A DNA stretch of 28,102 bases from the IMG/VR virus record IMGVR_UViG_3300046507_000205, positions 1-28,102 of that record; one strand, given 5' to 3'. The notes beneath the pieces are model-generated. The model was not told where the DNA came from. It saw nothing but the letters and a program-made list of their open reading frames with translations, and ran no database searches. The stretch's first letter is position 1; each line of letters starts with the position of its first letter. Origin of the DNA: a virus. Position numbers and translations under genes: made by a program. Positions 14,933 to 22,026 of this stretch are shown one piece after another.

Positions 14933-16782
14933 AACACGCTAACGACAACCACACCGGCCTACGCTTTCTCAGTGTGTGCTCGGGCATAGAAGCCGCCTCC
15001 GTAGCGTGGCATACACTCGGCTGGCAGGCCGTAGCATATTCGGAGATCGAGAAGTTTCCGTCTGCTATCCTGGCTCATCACTATCCGGACGTGCCGAACC
15101 TCGGCGACTTCACCAAGATCGATGTCACCACCTTGGGACGTGTGGACATTCTGGCTGGCGGCACGCCCTGCCAGGCATTCAGCGTGGCTGGCCTGCGCCA
15201 ATCACTTGCCGACGCGCGCGGCAACCTGTCACTCGAATTCGTGAGGCTTGCGCATGAGCTTTCAGCTAACAATGGACTTCGGAATGCCGTCTGGGAAAAC
15301 GTCGTCGGCGTTCTCTCAACAAAAGACAACGCCTTCGGCTGCTTCCTCGGTGGACTTGTGGGCGCGGATGATGCCGTCGTTCCAAGCGAAAGGCCAGCTG
15401 ACGGAAAGTCCAGAAAGCATTGGAAGTGGCGTAAGGGTGGACGATACCCCGTACTTGACGACGACGGAGAGGAGACCGGAGAATACTCTATCCGAGAACC
15501 GTGGCACGCCCTCTCCTGGCCTAGTGCAGGTATGGTCTCTGGACCAAAAGGACGTGCCGCGTGGCGTGTCCTCGATGCTCAATACTTCGGAGTGGCCCAA
15601 CGACGCCGTCGTGTCATCGTTGTCGCAGATTTTGGAAACGGGGCCGATCCCGCAGCGGTTCTTTTTGAGCCCGAAGGCGTGTTCCGGCATTCTCCGCCGA
15701 GCCGAGAAACGGGGAAAGACGTTGCCCCCACAATTAGCGCACGCACTAAAGGCGGCGGCGGACTCGGAACCGATTTCGACCTAGATGGCGGGTTGCTCCA
15801 TGTGCCTGAAATAGCGCGTTGCGTCGCAACGCGCGAGGGATCTTCGCAGGACTACGAGACAACGACGATGGTGGCTGTTGAGGTTGCTCCAACTATGCGT
15901 GCGGGTGGCAATAAAACTGGCGGCGATCGACCATATGGCACCGATGTGGACACATGCGACAGTTTGGCTGTTGTTCACTCCATTCAGGCTGGCGCGCTGC
16001 GCACCAATCCGGACAGTGGGCCTGATGGCGTGGGTGTGCAGGAAGGCATCGCGTATACGCTCGAGGCGCGTTCGGAAGTGCAGGCAATTTGCATCACCGG
16101 CGAAATTTCGCATGCCTTAACGGCGGAAGGCCACGACGCCAGTGAGGACGGATCGGGGCGCCGCGCCCCGATCGTCTGCGTTCATGCCGATGCTATCGGT
16201 AGATCCGGTGACGCTGCCACACCATCTTTGGATGCCGCTGGTGTGTCTCGCATTCGGGATCCGGGCATGGGGGTTATCGATGACGGAACATCATACAACT
16301 TGATGGCCAATGGGCAACCGCATGCTGTCGCTATTCCGTTCGACACTACGCAGATCACAAGCCCGCTCAACAGAAGCTCACCGAAGGATGGCGATCCGTG
16401 CCATCCGCTTTCTGCGGGCGCACATCCACCTGCTGTAGCCTTCCAAACTAGCCAGTCAGGAGTCCGTGTCGGGGAGGTCCACGCGACACTCGACAGCAAC
16501 AACGGTTCTCGTCGCCACAACGGCGCCGTAGTTGGCTCCGCAGTCCGCCGCCTAACGCCAATGGAATGCGAGCGCCTGCAGGGCTTCCCTGATGGCTACA
16601 CCGACATCCCATGGCGCGGCAAACCAACAAGCCCTGACGGCCCACGCTACAAGGCACTCGGCAACAGCTGGGCCGTGCCGAAGTTCGCATGGCTCGGCAA
16701 GCGCATAGCGGTGCTTATGCCAAAACAAAAACCCGCCGCTGCCAATGACAACGACGGGATGCGTAATGAAAAGGTTGCTTAA
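14929..16782 (+). CDS. C5-cytosine DNA methyltransferase with expanded target region
   Basis: A 617-residue enzyme that methylates cytosine at carbon 5. Motif I is FLSVCSGIEA (13-22), the catalytic Pro-Cys is at 80-81 in GTPCQAFS, ENV is at 123-125 and QRRRR at 224-228. The C-terminal motifs are RRLTPMECERLQGFPDGYT and RYKALGNSWAVP. Between about 235 and 545 lies an unusually long target-recognition region. It is made of degenerate repeats of the form APT-(I/M/L)-xAxxxGG...VV (APTISARTKGG, APTMRAGGN, AYTLEAR, HALTAEGH, ATLDSNNG). A TTG start is chosen, with GGAGG at good spacing; ANDN peptides occur at both ends. It probably protects phage DNA from host restriction. Confidence 0.88.
   Translation: MKHANDNHTGLRFLSVCSGIEAASVAWHTLGWQAVAYSEIEKFPSAILAHHYPDVPNLGDFTKIDVTTLGRVDILAGGTPCQAFSVAGLRQSLADARGNLSLEFVRLAHELSANNGLRNAVWENVVGVLSTKDNAFGCFLGGLVGADDAVVPSERPADGKSRKHWKWRKGGRYPVLDDDGEETGEYSIREPWHALSWPSAGMVSGPKGRAAWRVLDAQYFGVAQRRRRVIVVADFGNGADPAAVLFEPEGVFRHSPPSRETGKDVAPTISARTKGGGGLGTDFDLDGGLLHVPEIARCVATREGSSQDYETTTMVAVEVAPTMRAGGNKTGGDRPYGTDVDTCDSLAVVHSIQAGALRTNPDSGPDGVGVQEGIAYTLEARSEVQAICITGEISHALTAEGHDASEDGSGRRAPIVCVHADAIGRSGDAATPSLDAAGVSRIRDPGMGVIDDGTSYNLMANGQPHAVAIPFDTTQITSPLNRSSPKDGDPCHPLSAGAHPPAVAFQTSQSGVRVGEVHATLDSNNGSRRHNGAVVGSAVRRLTPMECERLQGFPDGYTDIPWRGKPTSPDGPRYKALGNSWAVPKFAWLGKRIAVLMPKQKPAAANDNDGMRNEKVA
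16151..16173. repeat. Perfect 10-bp inverted repeat inside the methyltransferase gene
   Basis: GATCGGGGCG and CGCCCCGATC are separated by CCG. It is coding sequence within the repeat region of the methyltransferase. A stem this strong in the message may slow ribosomes or be incidental to GC-rich codons. Confidence 0.45.
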
Positions 16783-16785
16783 AAC

Positions 16786-16983
16786 TCAGCCGAACGTGGC
16801 CAAATACTGCCGCCACACCTCGCGGCCTTCTTCCGTGACGTTGCCCATGAGCACAGCCGCTTCAGCCATTCTTCTGCGGGAAGCTTTGGATTTTGTCTCG
16901 CGCTCCATGGTTTCGATGATTGCTTCGACCTGCGCGGCATTCATCGGGATTCTGGCGCGCGCTTCTTCGTGGGTGCGCTCCAT
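16786..16983 (-). CDS. Hypothetical helical protein, second gene of a leftward pair
   Basis: A 65-residue, strongly charged, helical protein (NAAQVEAIIETMERETKSKASRRRMAEAAVL). The start at 16983 is chosen because it lies one base after the stop of the upstream leftward gene; the longer frame to 17181 is antisense-like sequence. It ends three bases from the convergent methyltransferase stop, with no terminator between them. No family is recognised. Confidence 0.6.
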   Translation of the reverse strand: MERTHEEARARIPMNAAQVEAIIETMERETKSKASRRRMAEAAVLMGNVTEEGREVWRQYLATFG

Positions 16984-16984
16984 G

Positions 16985-17209
16985 TCAGAGCTCCACCACT
17001 TCGACAGAGGACACGACATGACCGAGGCCGGTCGGGTCGGGCTTGCCGATCGCTGCCCTAGCTCTGGCGAGGTATGCATCACGCGATGCCGTATCCTTGG
17101 CATAATAATTAAACGGCTCGCGCACGTTATCCAAAAAGGTGATGCGAACATGCAAACCGTTCGCCGCTCTACGGGCGGCATTGGCGGCGAGAAAAGCTTC
17201 GATGTCCAT
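16985..17209 (-). CDS. Hypothetical protein, first gene of a leftward pair
   Basis: A 74-residue protein (MDIEAFLAANAARRAANGLHV...DNVREPFNYYAKDTASRDAYLARARAAIG) with an AGGAGA site and a CACCAACACCAC leader on the minus strand. It has its own promoter at 17238-17266. Together with the following 65-residue gene it is the only leftward unit besides the repressor, so it may be expressed in lysogeny or be a moron-type insertion. Its function is unknown. Confidence 0.65.
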   Translation of the reverse strand: MDIEAFLAANAARRAANGLHVRITFLDNVREPFNYYAKDTASRDAYLARARAAIGKPDPTGLGHVVSSVEVVEL

Positions 17210-17237
17210 GTCAGTCTCCTGTGGTGTTGGTGATCAT

Positions 17238-17266
17238 GTTTTACCCCGTAAACATCGACGTGTCAA
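17238..17266 (-). promoter_or_regulatory. Sigma-70-type promoter of the leftward gene pair
   Basis: On the minus strand TTGACA (17266-17261) and TAAAAC (17243-17238) are separated by exactly 17 bases. This is the clearest consensus promoter in the window. It would start transcription near 17231, just before the leader of the gene at 17209. Confidence 0.7.
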
Positions 17267-17269
17267 TCT

Positions 17270-17282
17270 ACAAATTTGTCAA
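17270..17282 (-). promoter_or_regulatory. TTGACAAATTTGT element, copy 4
   Basis: The minus strand reads TTGACAAATTTGT and lies three bases upstream of the -35 box of the leftward promoter. It is 16 bases before the HNH gene on the other strand. Here the real -35 is separate, which argues that this copy is an operator or upstream element rather than the -35 itself. Confidence 0.65.
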
Positions 17283-17298
17283 GAAATGAGGAGGCGTC

Positions 17299-17880
17299 AT
17301 GCAGCCGCTTGAACTAGCCAAAACGAGGAAGCGTGAGCGGATACCGCAAGGTGTCCGCTTTGACGTGTTTCGACGCGACAATTTTACCTGTATCTATTGT
17401 GGTCGCGGCTCGCCAGATGTGACGCTTCATTGCGACCACAAGCTGGCGCATTCGAAAGGCGGCAGCGATGACAAGGAAAACCTCGTTACGGCATGCGAGG
17501 ATTGCAATTTCGGAAAGGGGGCGAAAAGCGTGAGCAAGCCAGCGATTGCGCGATCGAGAGGCACTAATGACAGCGGCCTGGTCGGACTGTTCGGCCACAC
17601 GAGGAATGATGATGGATCGATCAATTGGCAATTCGAGATCATTGGAAAGATCAATGATGACACTTACACCATTCAGCTTTTTTCTTGGCTAGATGGTGGC
17701 CGAACGGACGTAAAGATGCTGTCCGTAGCTAATCTGATGGATTGCTCATTATACGCCACAAGGGAGGATTGGATCTGGGCTTGGGCAAAGGAAAGTGCGC
17801 GAGAGGATGGTCGTGACCTCAAATGGGCTGAAGGTACATTTTATTTAGCGACAGGTCGCCGATACGGAGAGGCAGCATGA
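17299..17880 (+). CDS. HNH endonuclease
   Basis: A 193-residue protein with an HNH nuclease core. CIYC (31-34) and CEDC (66-69) bind a structural zinc, CDHKLAHSKGG contains the catalytic Asp46-His47, and Asn61 lies in DDKENLV. Residues 85-193 form an extra domain with several tryptophans (WQFEIIGKINDDTYTIQLFSWLDGG). It could be a free-standing homing-type nuclease or serve in recombination. GAGGAGG precedes the ATG. Its end overlaps the primase start by ATGA, so it travels with the replication gene. Confidence 0.85.
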   Translation: MQPLELAKTRKRERIPQGVRFDVFRRDNFTCIYCGRGSPDVTLHCDHKLAHSKGGSDDKENLVTACEDCNFGKGAKSVSKPAIARSRGTNDSGLVGLFGHTRNDDGSINWQFEIIGKINDDTYTIQLFSWLDGGRTDVKMLSVANLMDCSLYATREDWIWAWAKESAREDGRDLKWAEGTFYLATGRRYGEAA

Positions 17881-20225
17881 CCAAATCCCCCAAAGACCTA
17901 GCGCTTTCATACATCGCGCACGGCGTTCCGGTATTCCCCTGCAGGGCGGCCGACGAGCACACTGACACCTTCGATCAGGATACCGGTGAGGAAATCGTGC
18001 TGAAGGCAAAGACGCCTTTGGTGTCGAATGGCTTCAAGGGCGCATCGAAAAACGTGCGGGTTACCGGCGTGCTATGGGACCGCAACCCAACGGCCATGGT
18101 CGGCATTCCAACCGGCGAGCAGTTGGGCGCGTGGGTGCTAGATGTTGATGTCCACAAGGATGAAAATGGAAACGTTATCAATGGCTACGAAACGCTTGCT
18201 GCACTAGAAGAGAAGCATGGCGCGTTGCCGCCAACCGCGACCGCAAGAACGGCAGGCGGCGGAGAGCATCGGTACTTCAAGCATGTTCCCGGCGTGCGCA
18301 ACCGCGGCAAGCTCGGGCTCGGACTCGATATCCGCGGCAGCGGCGGATACGTCATTGCACCTGGTAGCGTCACGGCCGAAGGAAAGGAATACCTATGGCT
18401 TGATTATGATGGCGATGGCATTCCACCGCTGGCAGATGCTCCGGAGTGGCTGCTGGATCTCGTGCTGCCGCCACCGGTGGCGCGTTCCGATTCCAACTAC
18501 CAGTATACGGCAGGCAGCAACGATGCTTACGTCGAGCGAGCCATCCAGCTCGAGCTAGAGGAAACGGCGTCAGTACCAATGGGTGGCGGGCGCAATATCC
18601 GCCTCAACCAGGCGTCGTTCTCGCTAGGCACATTTGTGGGTGCCGGCGCGTTGTTGGAATCCGAGGCCCGCGCGATTTTGCAAGACGTGGCTCGCGGGTG
18701 GGGCAGAGACTGGGTGCAATGCTGCAAGACGATCGAGAATGGGCTTAAGGCCGGCATCATGAGCCCGAGGGAAATTCCGGAACCTTCTGTATTTGAGCAG
18801 ACGGCCACGGTGGACCACTCCAGGATGGTCGCGAAGGCAGCAGAAAAGCGCGCAGCCAAAGAGGCTGCCGTGCAGCCAGATGAAGTGCAGCCAGCGGAAG
18901 AGCCGTCCGCAGAGGCCACCACCGACGAAGAAGACCTGCCGGAATACAAACTGGAAGCGGTAGCAGACCTAGAAAGCCTGACTTATCCAGGCGGGCTCGT
19001 CGAGGATCTGATCGACTGGATTGTATCAAGCGCCGAGCAGCCGTCACGCGCACTTGCCATGGCGGCCGTCTTGCCGCTGGTGTCAGCGCTCTGCGGCCCG
19101 CGGTACTCTACCGGCTCTAGGGACACCCGACCGAACATATACACTGTGGCGTTAGCCGAGTCTGGTTTCGGCAAGGAGCACGCAAGAAGCCAGATAAAGC
19201 GGCTGCTGATGTCGGATCAAGGCGTGTTCGCCAACTTCAGCGGGCCGGCTCGTATCATGTCTGCCTCAGCACTGCGCGAGGTGCTTGAGGCCAACCAGTC
19301 AGTTAATTGCCAGATAGACGAGTTCGGCGGCTTTGTGAGGGATATCACCGACCGCAAGGCCGGAAGCCACCAGCGGGCAATCTCGACCGATTTGCGCGAC
19401 TACTATTCAGCATCGTCAACGTTCTTCGAAGGGGCGGCATATCGAGGCAGTCCGCCAAAGCGGATATACAACCCGAACCTCTGCATCCACGGCACGTCGA
19501 CGCCCGAGCAGTTCTGGACTGCCCTATCGTCTGCGAGCGCAGAAGACGGCTTGCTGCCTCGCCTTATCCTCTTCCACATAACCGGCAAGAAACCGCCCAC
19601 AGTCGTGCCGCAGCGCGATGTGCGCTTCGTGCCGCATACATTGCTCATGCGCATGTCTGACGTCGCGGGCATCGATGTGGCAAAGCAGAGAGGCAACCTG
19701 CATGGTGTGTTGCCAAAGGCGTCTAGCGAGGTGAAGCCGACGGTCGTGCCGTGGACTGAAGATGCGCTTGGCATTCTTCGCTCGGTCAAGGAGACGATCG
19801 ACGCGAAAGAAACTGCGGTCGCGGCAGAGTCGCAACCGTTCGTCCGGCGCATCATAGAGAACGCCATCAAACTGGCGATCATAGTGGCCGTAGGCACGGA
19901 TCCGCGACAGCCTGTGATAACCGAGGCCATATTCGAGTGGGCGGCCGCTGTGGCGTGGACTTGCGCCGCTGCAATGCTGGCAGAGGTGGGTGAGCGCCTG
20001 GCCGACAACCAGCGTGAGGCGAACTACAAGAAGATCGCAGCCCTAATCCGCAAAGCCGGCGGTAAGGGCATCACCGAGGGCAAGATTGCCGATCGATGCA
20101 AGGCCATCGACGGCTGGCAGCGAGACGAGATTTTGAAGGATCTGCAGAAGACTGGGCAGGTCGAAATCGCGGCGAATGACAACAAGACAGGGCGTCCGTC
20201 GAGGCGCCTGATATGGGTGGCTTAA
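17877..20225 (+). CDS. Bifunctional primase-polymerase fused to DUF3987 helicase-like domain
   Basis: A 782-residue replication protein. The N-terminal Prim-Pol domain (about 1-200) shows LDVDVH with Asp89/Asp91, then GGGEHRYF with His131, and GLDIRGSGGYVIAPGS. These are the catalytic pattern of archaeo-eukaryotic-type primases in mobile elements. A charged linker (about 320-360) leads to a DUF3987 P-loop domain with SGFGKEH (429-435; Lys433 followed by Glu instead of Ser/Thr) and Walker B QIDEFG (479-484). It would prime and unwind DNA at the phage origin. The C-terminus has AANDN. The candidate origin begins immediately after the stop codon, typical for an initiator-origin pair. Confidence 0.85.
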   Translation: MTKSPKDLALSYIAHGVPVFPCRAADEHTDTFDQDTGEEIVLKAKTPLVSNGFKGASKNVRVTGVLWDRNPTAMVGIPTGEQLGAWVLDVDVHKDENGNVINGYETLAALEEKHGALPPTATARTAGGGEHRYFKHVPGVRNRGKLGLGLDIRGSGGYVIAPGSVTAEGKEYLWLDYDGDGIPPLADAPEWLLDLVLPPPVARSDSNYQYTAGSNDAYVERAIQLELEETASVPMGGGRNIRLNQASFSLGTFVGAGALLESEARAILQDVARGWGRDWVQCCKTIENGLKAGIMSPREIPEPSVFEQTATVDHSRMVAKAAEKRAAKEAAVQPDEVQPAEEPSAEATTDEEDLPEYKLEAVADLESLTYPGGLVEDLIDWIVSSAEQPSRALAMAAVLPLVSALCGPRYSTGSRDTRPNIYTVALAESGFGKEHARSQIKRLLMSDQGVFANFSGPARIMSASALREVLEANQSVNCQIDEFGGFVRDITDRKAGSHQRAISTDLRDYYSASSTFFEGAAYRGSPPKRIYNPNLCIHGTSTPEQFWTALSSASAEDGLLPRLILFHITGKKPPTVVPQRDVRFVPHTLLMRMSDVAGIDVAKQRGNLHGVLPKASSEVKPTVVPWTEDALGILRSVKETIDAKETAVAAESQPFVRRIIENAIKLAIIVAVGTDPRQPVITEAIFEWAAAVAWTCAAAMLAEVGERLADNQREANYKKIAALIRKAGGKGITEGKIADRCKAIDGWQRDEILKDLQKTGQVEIAANDNKTGRPSRRLIWVA

Positions 20226-20440
20226 CGTCCATCCACGCTTGAGTTTCGTCCATGGATGAAACTCCAACCCAATAGTTTCGTCCGGGATGAAACTCACCAC
20301 GTCGCGGACGAAACTAATTCCAAAAAGCGTAATGAAATCAAATGTATAATATACCTATATATAGTTTCATCATTTATCTTTATCGTTATATAAGTGTTCT
20401 ATTTTCTCTCTTTTTCTTCATTTGTATAGAATAGAGGGGG
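20226..20440. other. Candidate replication origin: iteron-like repeats plus AT-rich block
   Basis: Six half-sites of AGTTTCRTCC occur in 131 bases: 20241-20251, 20254-20264 (reverse), 20274-20283, 20285-20295 (reverse), 20306-20315 (reverse) and 20363-20371 (partial). The first four form two hairpin-like inverted pairs separated by one or two bases, each with one G-T wobble. From about 20314 to 20434 G+C falls to roughly a quarter by my count, with ATATA and TTATATAA tracts. Repeats beside an AT-rich unwinding block, directly after a primase/helicase gene, are the classic layout of an origin. A regulatory region with a promoter is the alternative. Confidence 0.6.
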
Positions 20441-20506
20441 AGAAAGGACAAAAGCCTTACCAGCCACCCGATCACCAGTTCACCAACCACCACACAGGAG
20501 ACGATA

Positions 20507-20995
20507 ATGCCAGCAAAACGCACCACCCAAACAACCCGCATGAACGGCCAGCGCGTGCGCATCGTAACCACCGTCACAGCAGCTGGAACGAGCGTCAAGG
20601 TCACCGAGGCAGAACCGAAGGAATGGGAACTGCAGGCTGCCCAGATTCGCGCTCTGCGCTCCATGCCTGAGTACGGCAAGCAGTTCCTGCTGGCAGGCGA
20701 CCAGAATTCAGCAAAGCGCGGGCCGCGCGCCCAGATGGAGGCGATCGCTGCGGGTATGACGCCAGGCGAGGCCGATGTTCGAATCTACCTCGATGGCGGT
20801 CGGCTGCGCATGATTGAGAACAAGGTTGGCCGCGGACGCCTGTCACCTGCCCAGGTCGAGCGTCACGCTGCATTGGCTCGCTTGGGGTTCACTGTCGAGG
20901 TCTTGCGCGCTGTGACGACAGAAGACGCGGCGCGACAGGCTGTTGCTCTGGTGCGCGGGTGGCTTGAGGAAGAAAAAGCAAAAAAAGTTGCATAA
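20507..20995 (+). CDS. VRR-NUC family nuclease
   Basis: A 162-residue protein whose C-terminal half is a VRR-NUC (virus-type replication-repair nuclease) domain. It shows GEADVRIYL with Asp90, MIENKVGRGRLSPAQ with Glu104, Lys106 and Gln116, then GFTVEVLRA. Such enzymes cleave branched or flap DNA, for example during recombination. The N-terminal 50 residues are basic. It starts after an ACCAACCACCACACAGGAGA leader at the end of the origin region. Its TAA stop is the first three bases of a TAACGC palindrome. Confidence 0.85.
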   Translation: MPAKRTTQTTRMNGQRVRIVTTVTAAGTSVKVTEAEPKEWELQAAQIRALRSMPEYGKQFLLAGDQNSAKRGPRAQMEAIAAGMTPGEADVRIYLDGGRLRMIENKVGRGRLSPAQVERHAALARLGFTVEVLRAVTTEDAARQAVALVRGWLEEEKAKKVA

Positions 20996-21025
20996 CGCTA
21001 TTGCGCTACTAACGCATATGCGCTA
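20993..21025. promoter_or_regulatory. Tandem TAACGC-N4-GCGCTA palindromes
   Basis: TAACGC-TATT-GCGCTA (20993-21008) and TAACGC-ATAT-GCGCTA (21010-21025) are spaced exactly 17 bases apart. A third site with a perfect arm, TAACGC-TTTT-GCGTTA, lies at 21621-21636 after the XRE gene. They look like operators for a dimeric HTH protein, and the nearest candidate is the XRE protein encoded between them. Confidence 0.6.
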
Positions 21026-21071
21026 TAACAAAATCACCGCAGCAGAGAATACCACCACCGAGGAGACTGAC

Positions 21072-21257
21072 ATGACCAAGATTGATTACATCACTTACGG
21101 ATACAACGTTCTGAAGGTTACCGTTCAGCCGGCAATGGTTTCAGACCGCCAGGTTCGCGTTATAGAGATGAAGCGCCCGCGTGGCCGCAAGACAGTAATT
21201 GCCGTCATCCAAGAAACAATGGATGGAGCATACTGCAGCCATTCGGTGCTCGCATGA
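21072..21257 (+). CDS. Hypothetical small protein
   Basis: A 61-residue basic protein (MTKIDYITYGYNVLKVTVQP...MKRPRGRKTVIAVIQETMDG), preceded by ACCACCACCGAGGAGA, and ending in an ATGA overlap with the next gene. The longer upstream frame begins inside the nuclease gene and is not supported. The basic middle (KRPRGRK) hints at nucleic acid contact. Its family is unknown. Confidence 0.6.
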   Translation: MTKIDYITYGYNVLKVTVQPAMVSDRQVRVIEMKRPRGRKTVIAVIQETMDGAYCSHSVLA

Positions 21258-21415
21258 GCGCCGAATTGGAGATGAACGGACGCACATATAGAGTTGTTGA
21301 GCTCGCCGATCGATGGGCCAAATCTCAATTCGAATATTTCCACGAGGATCGCAACGAGTGGCGAAAAGTACGTAACTGGAACACCAGAGAGCGGCTGTTC
21401 AATTTTTTTCAATAA
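21254..21415 (+). CDS. Hypothetical small protein
   Basis: A 53-residue protein in ATGA overlap with the preceding gene. The sequence is rich in aromatic and charged residues (YRVVELADRWAKSQFEYFHEDRNEWRKVRNW), resembling a compact beta-alpha fold. It lies ten bases before the XRE gene, so the three small genes form one unit. No family is recognised. Confidence 0.55.
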   Translation: MSAELEMNGRTYRVVELADRWAKSQFEYFHEDRNEWRKVRNWNTRERLFNFFQ

Positions 21416-21425
21416 AGGTCTACGA

Positions 21426-21623
21426 ATGACCAACGAAGAATTCCGCAACATCCGCGAGCGGCTCGGCTTCACGCAGGCCGAGCTTGCCGCATTTTTGGAT
21501 TACAGTTCGCCGATGCGGATTTCTGAGTTCGAGCGCAAAACAAACCCGCGCCCTGTGCCGCGTCTTCTGGCCTTGGTAATGCAGGCTCTTGATAGCGGAT
21601 GGAGACCTCCAGAAAATAAATAA
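21426..21623 (+). CDS. Small XRE-family HTH regulator
   Basis: A 65-residue protein that is essentially one helix-turn-helix domain: EFRNIRERLGFTQAELAAFLDYSSPMRISEFERKT, the standard XRE/Cro pattern, then a helix and a short tail. It is a candidate Cro or secondary regulator. TAACGC palindromes lie upstream (20993-21025) and directly at its stop codon (21621), which suggests self-regulation. The true start is 21426 with AAAGG before it; the longer upstream frame has no support. Confidence 0.75.
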   Translation: MTNEEFRNIRERLGFTQAELAAFLDYSSPMRISEFERKTNPRPVPRLLALVMQALDSGWRPPENK

Positions 21624-21637
21624 CGCTTTTGCGTTAT
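21620..21637. promoter_or_regulatory. Perfect palindrome ATAACGC-TTTT-GCGTTAT
   Basis: Seven-base perfect arms around TTTT, sharing the TAA stop of the XRE gene and lying seven bases upstream of TTGACAAATTTGT copy 5. It has no T run after it, so operator use is more likely than termination. A protein bound here would sit beside the promoter of the secreted-peptide gene. Confidence 0.6.
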
Positions 21638-21643
21638 AGCTGC

Positions 21644-21673
21644 TTGACAAATTTGTAAAACGAGCGTAGAACA
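21644..21673 (+). promoter_or_regulatory. TTGACAAATTTGT element, copy 5, with likely -10
   Basis: TTGACA (21644-21649) is followed after 17 bases by TAGAAC, an acceptable -10, so here the element itself can act as a -35. It would drive the secreted-peptide gene at 21724. Confidence 0.65.
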
Positions 21674-21723
21674 ATACGTATTACCAACGCCGCATAGCGG
21701 CCCACCACGAAGAGGAGACAATC

Positions 21724-21960
21724 ATGAAATCCCTTGTCATCGCATCCATCGCTATCGCCATTCTCGCCACCCCGCTTGCCGCCAACGCTCAAGTCGTCGT
21801 CAGCAAAGATTGCCGCCTGTCGCGCTTCATCGAAGCCTATGCATGGCAGGCAGTCGACGACGCCGAGCGCAATCGTGTATCGCAGGATCTGGTAAACGGC
21901 CTGCGCGCATATCTGCGCACCGTGCAGGGTCAGACCAAGAAGGTTTGCACGTCCGCTTGA
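21724..21960 (+). CDS. Small secreted protein
   Basis: A 78-residue protein with a strong Sec signal peptide (MKSLVIASIAIAILATPLAANA) and a predicted cut after Ala22 (motif ANA). The mature 56 residues have two cysteines (Cys30 and Cys75) that could form a disulphide in the periplasm, and a helical centre (SRFIEAYAWQAVDDAERNRV). A single-gene unit with its own element copy 5 and leader, ending inside element copy 6. It may be an envelope-acting or lysogenic-conversion factor, but this is only context. Confidence 0.7.
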   Translation: MKSLVIASIAIAILATPLAANAQVVVSKDCRLSRFIEAYAWQAVDDAERNRVSQDLVNGLRAYLRTVQGQTKKVCTSA

Positions 21961-21969
21961 CAAATTTGT
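21957..21969 (+). promoter_or_regulatory. TTGACAAATTTGT element, copy 6
   Basis: The stop codon TGA of the secreted-peptide gene lies inside TTGACA, as with copy 1. A TATATA at 21989-21994 has TTGTGA exactly 17 bases upstream (21966-21971), so the palindromic part of the element would overlap that -35. It drives the gene at 22027. Confidence 0.65.
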
Positions 21970-22026
21970 GAATTACCGCCGTTAGCCCTATATATCTCGT
22001 ACCACCACATTTTTGGAGACGATGGC

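Noticed and set aside
16151-16173. Terminator in the cytosine methyltransferase gene
   Set aside because: The stem is strong but has no T run and lies in the middle of a clean coding frame.
20241-20371. CRISPR array from AGTTTCRTCC repeats
   Set aside because: Repeats are short, alternate in direction and have no regular unique spacers, and no cas genes are nearby.
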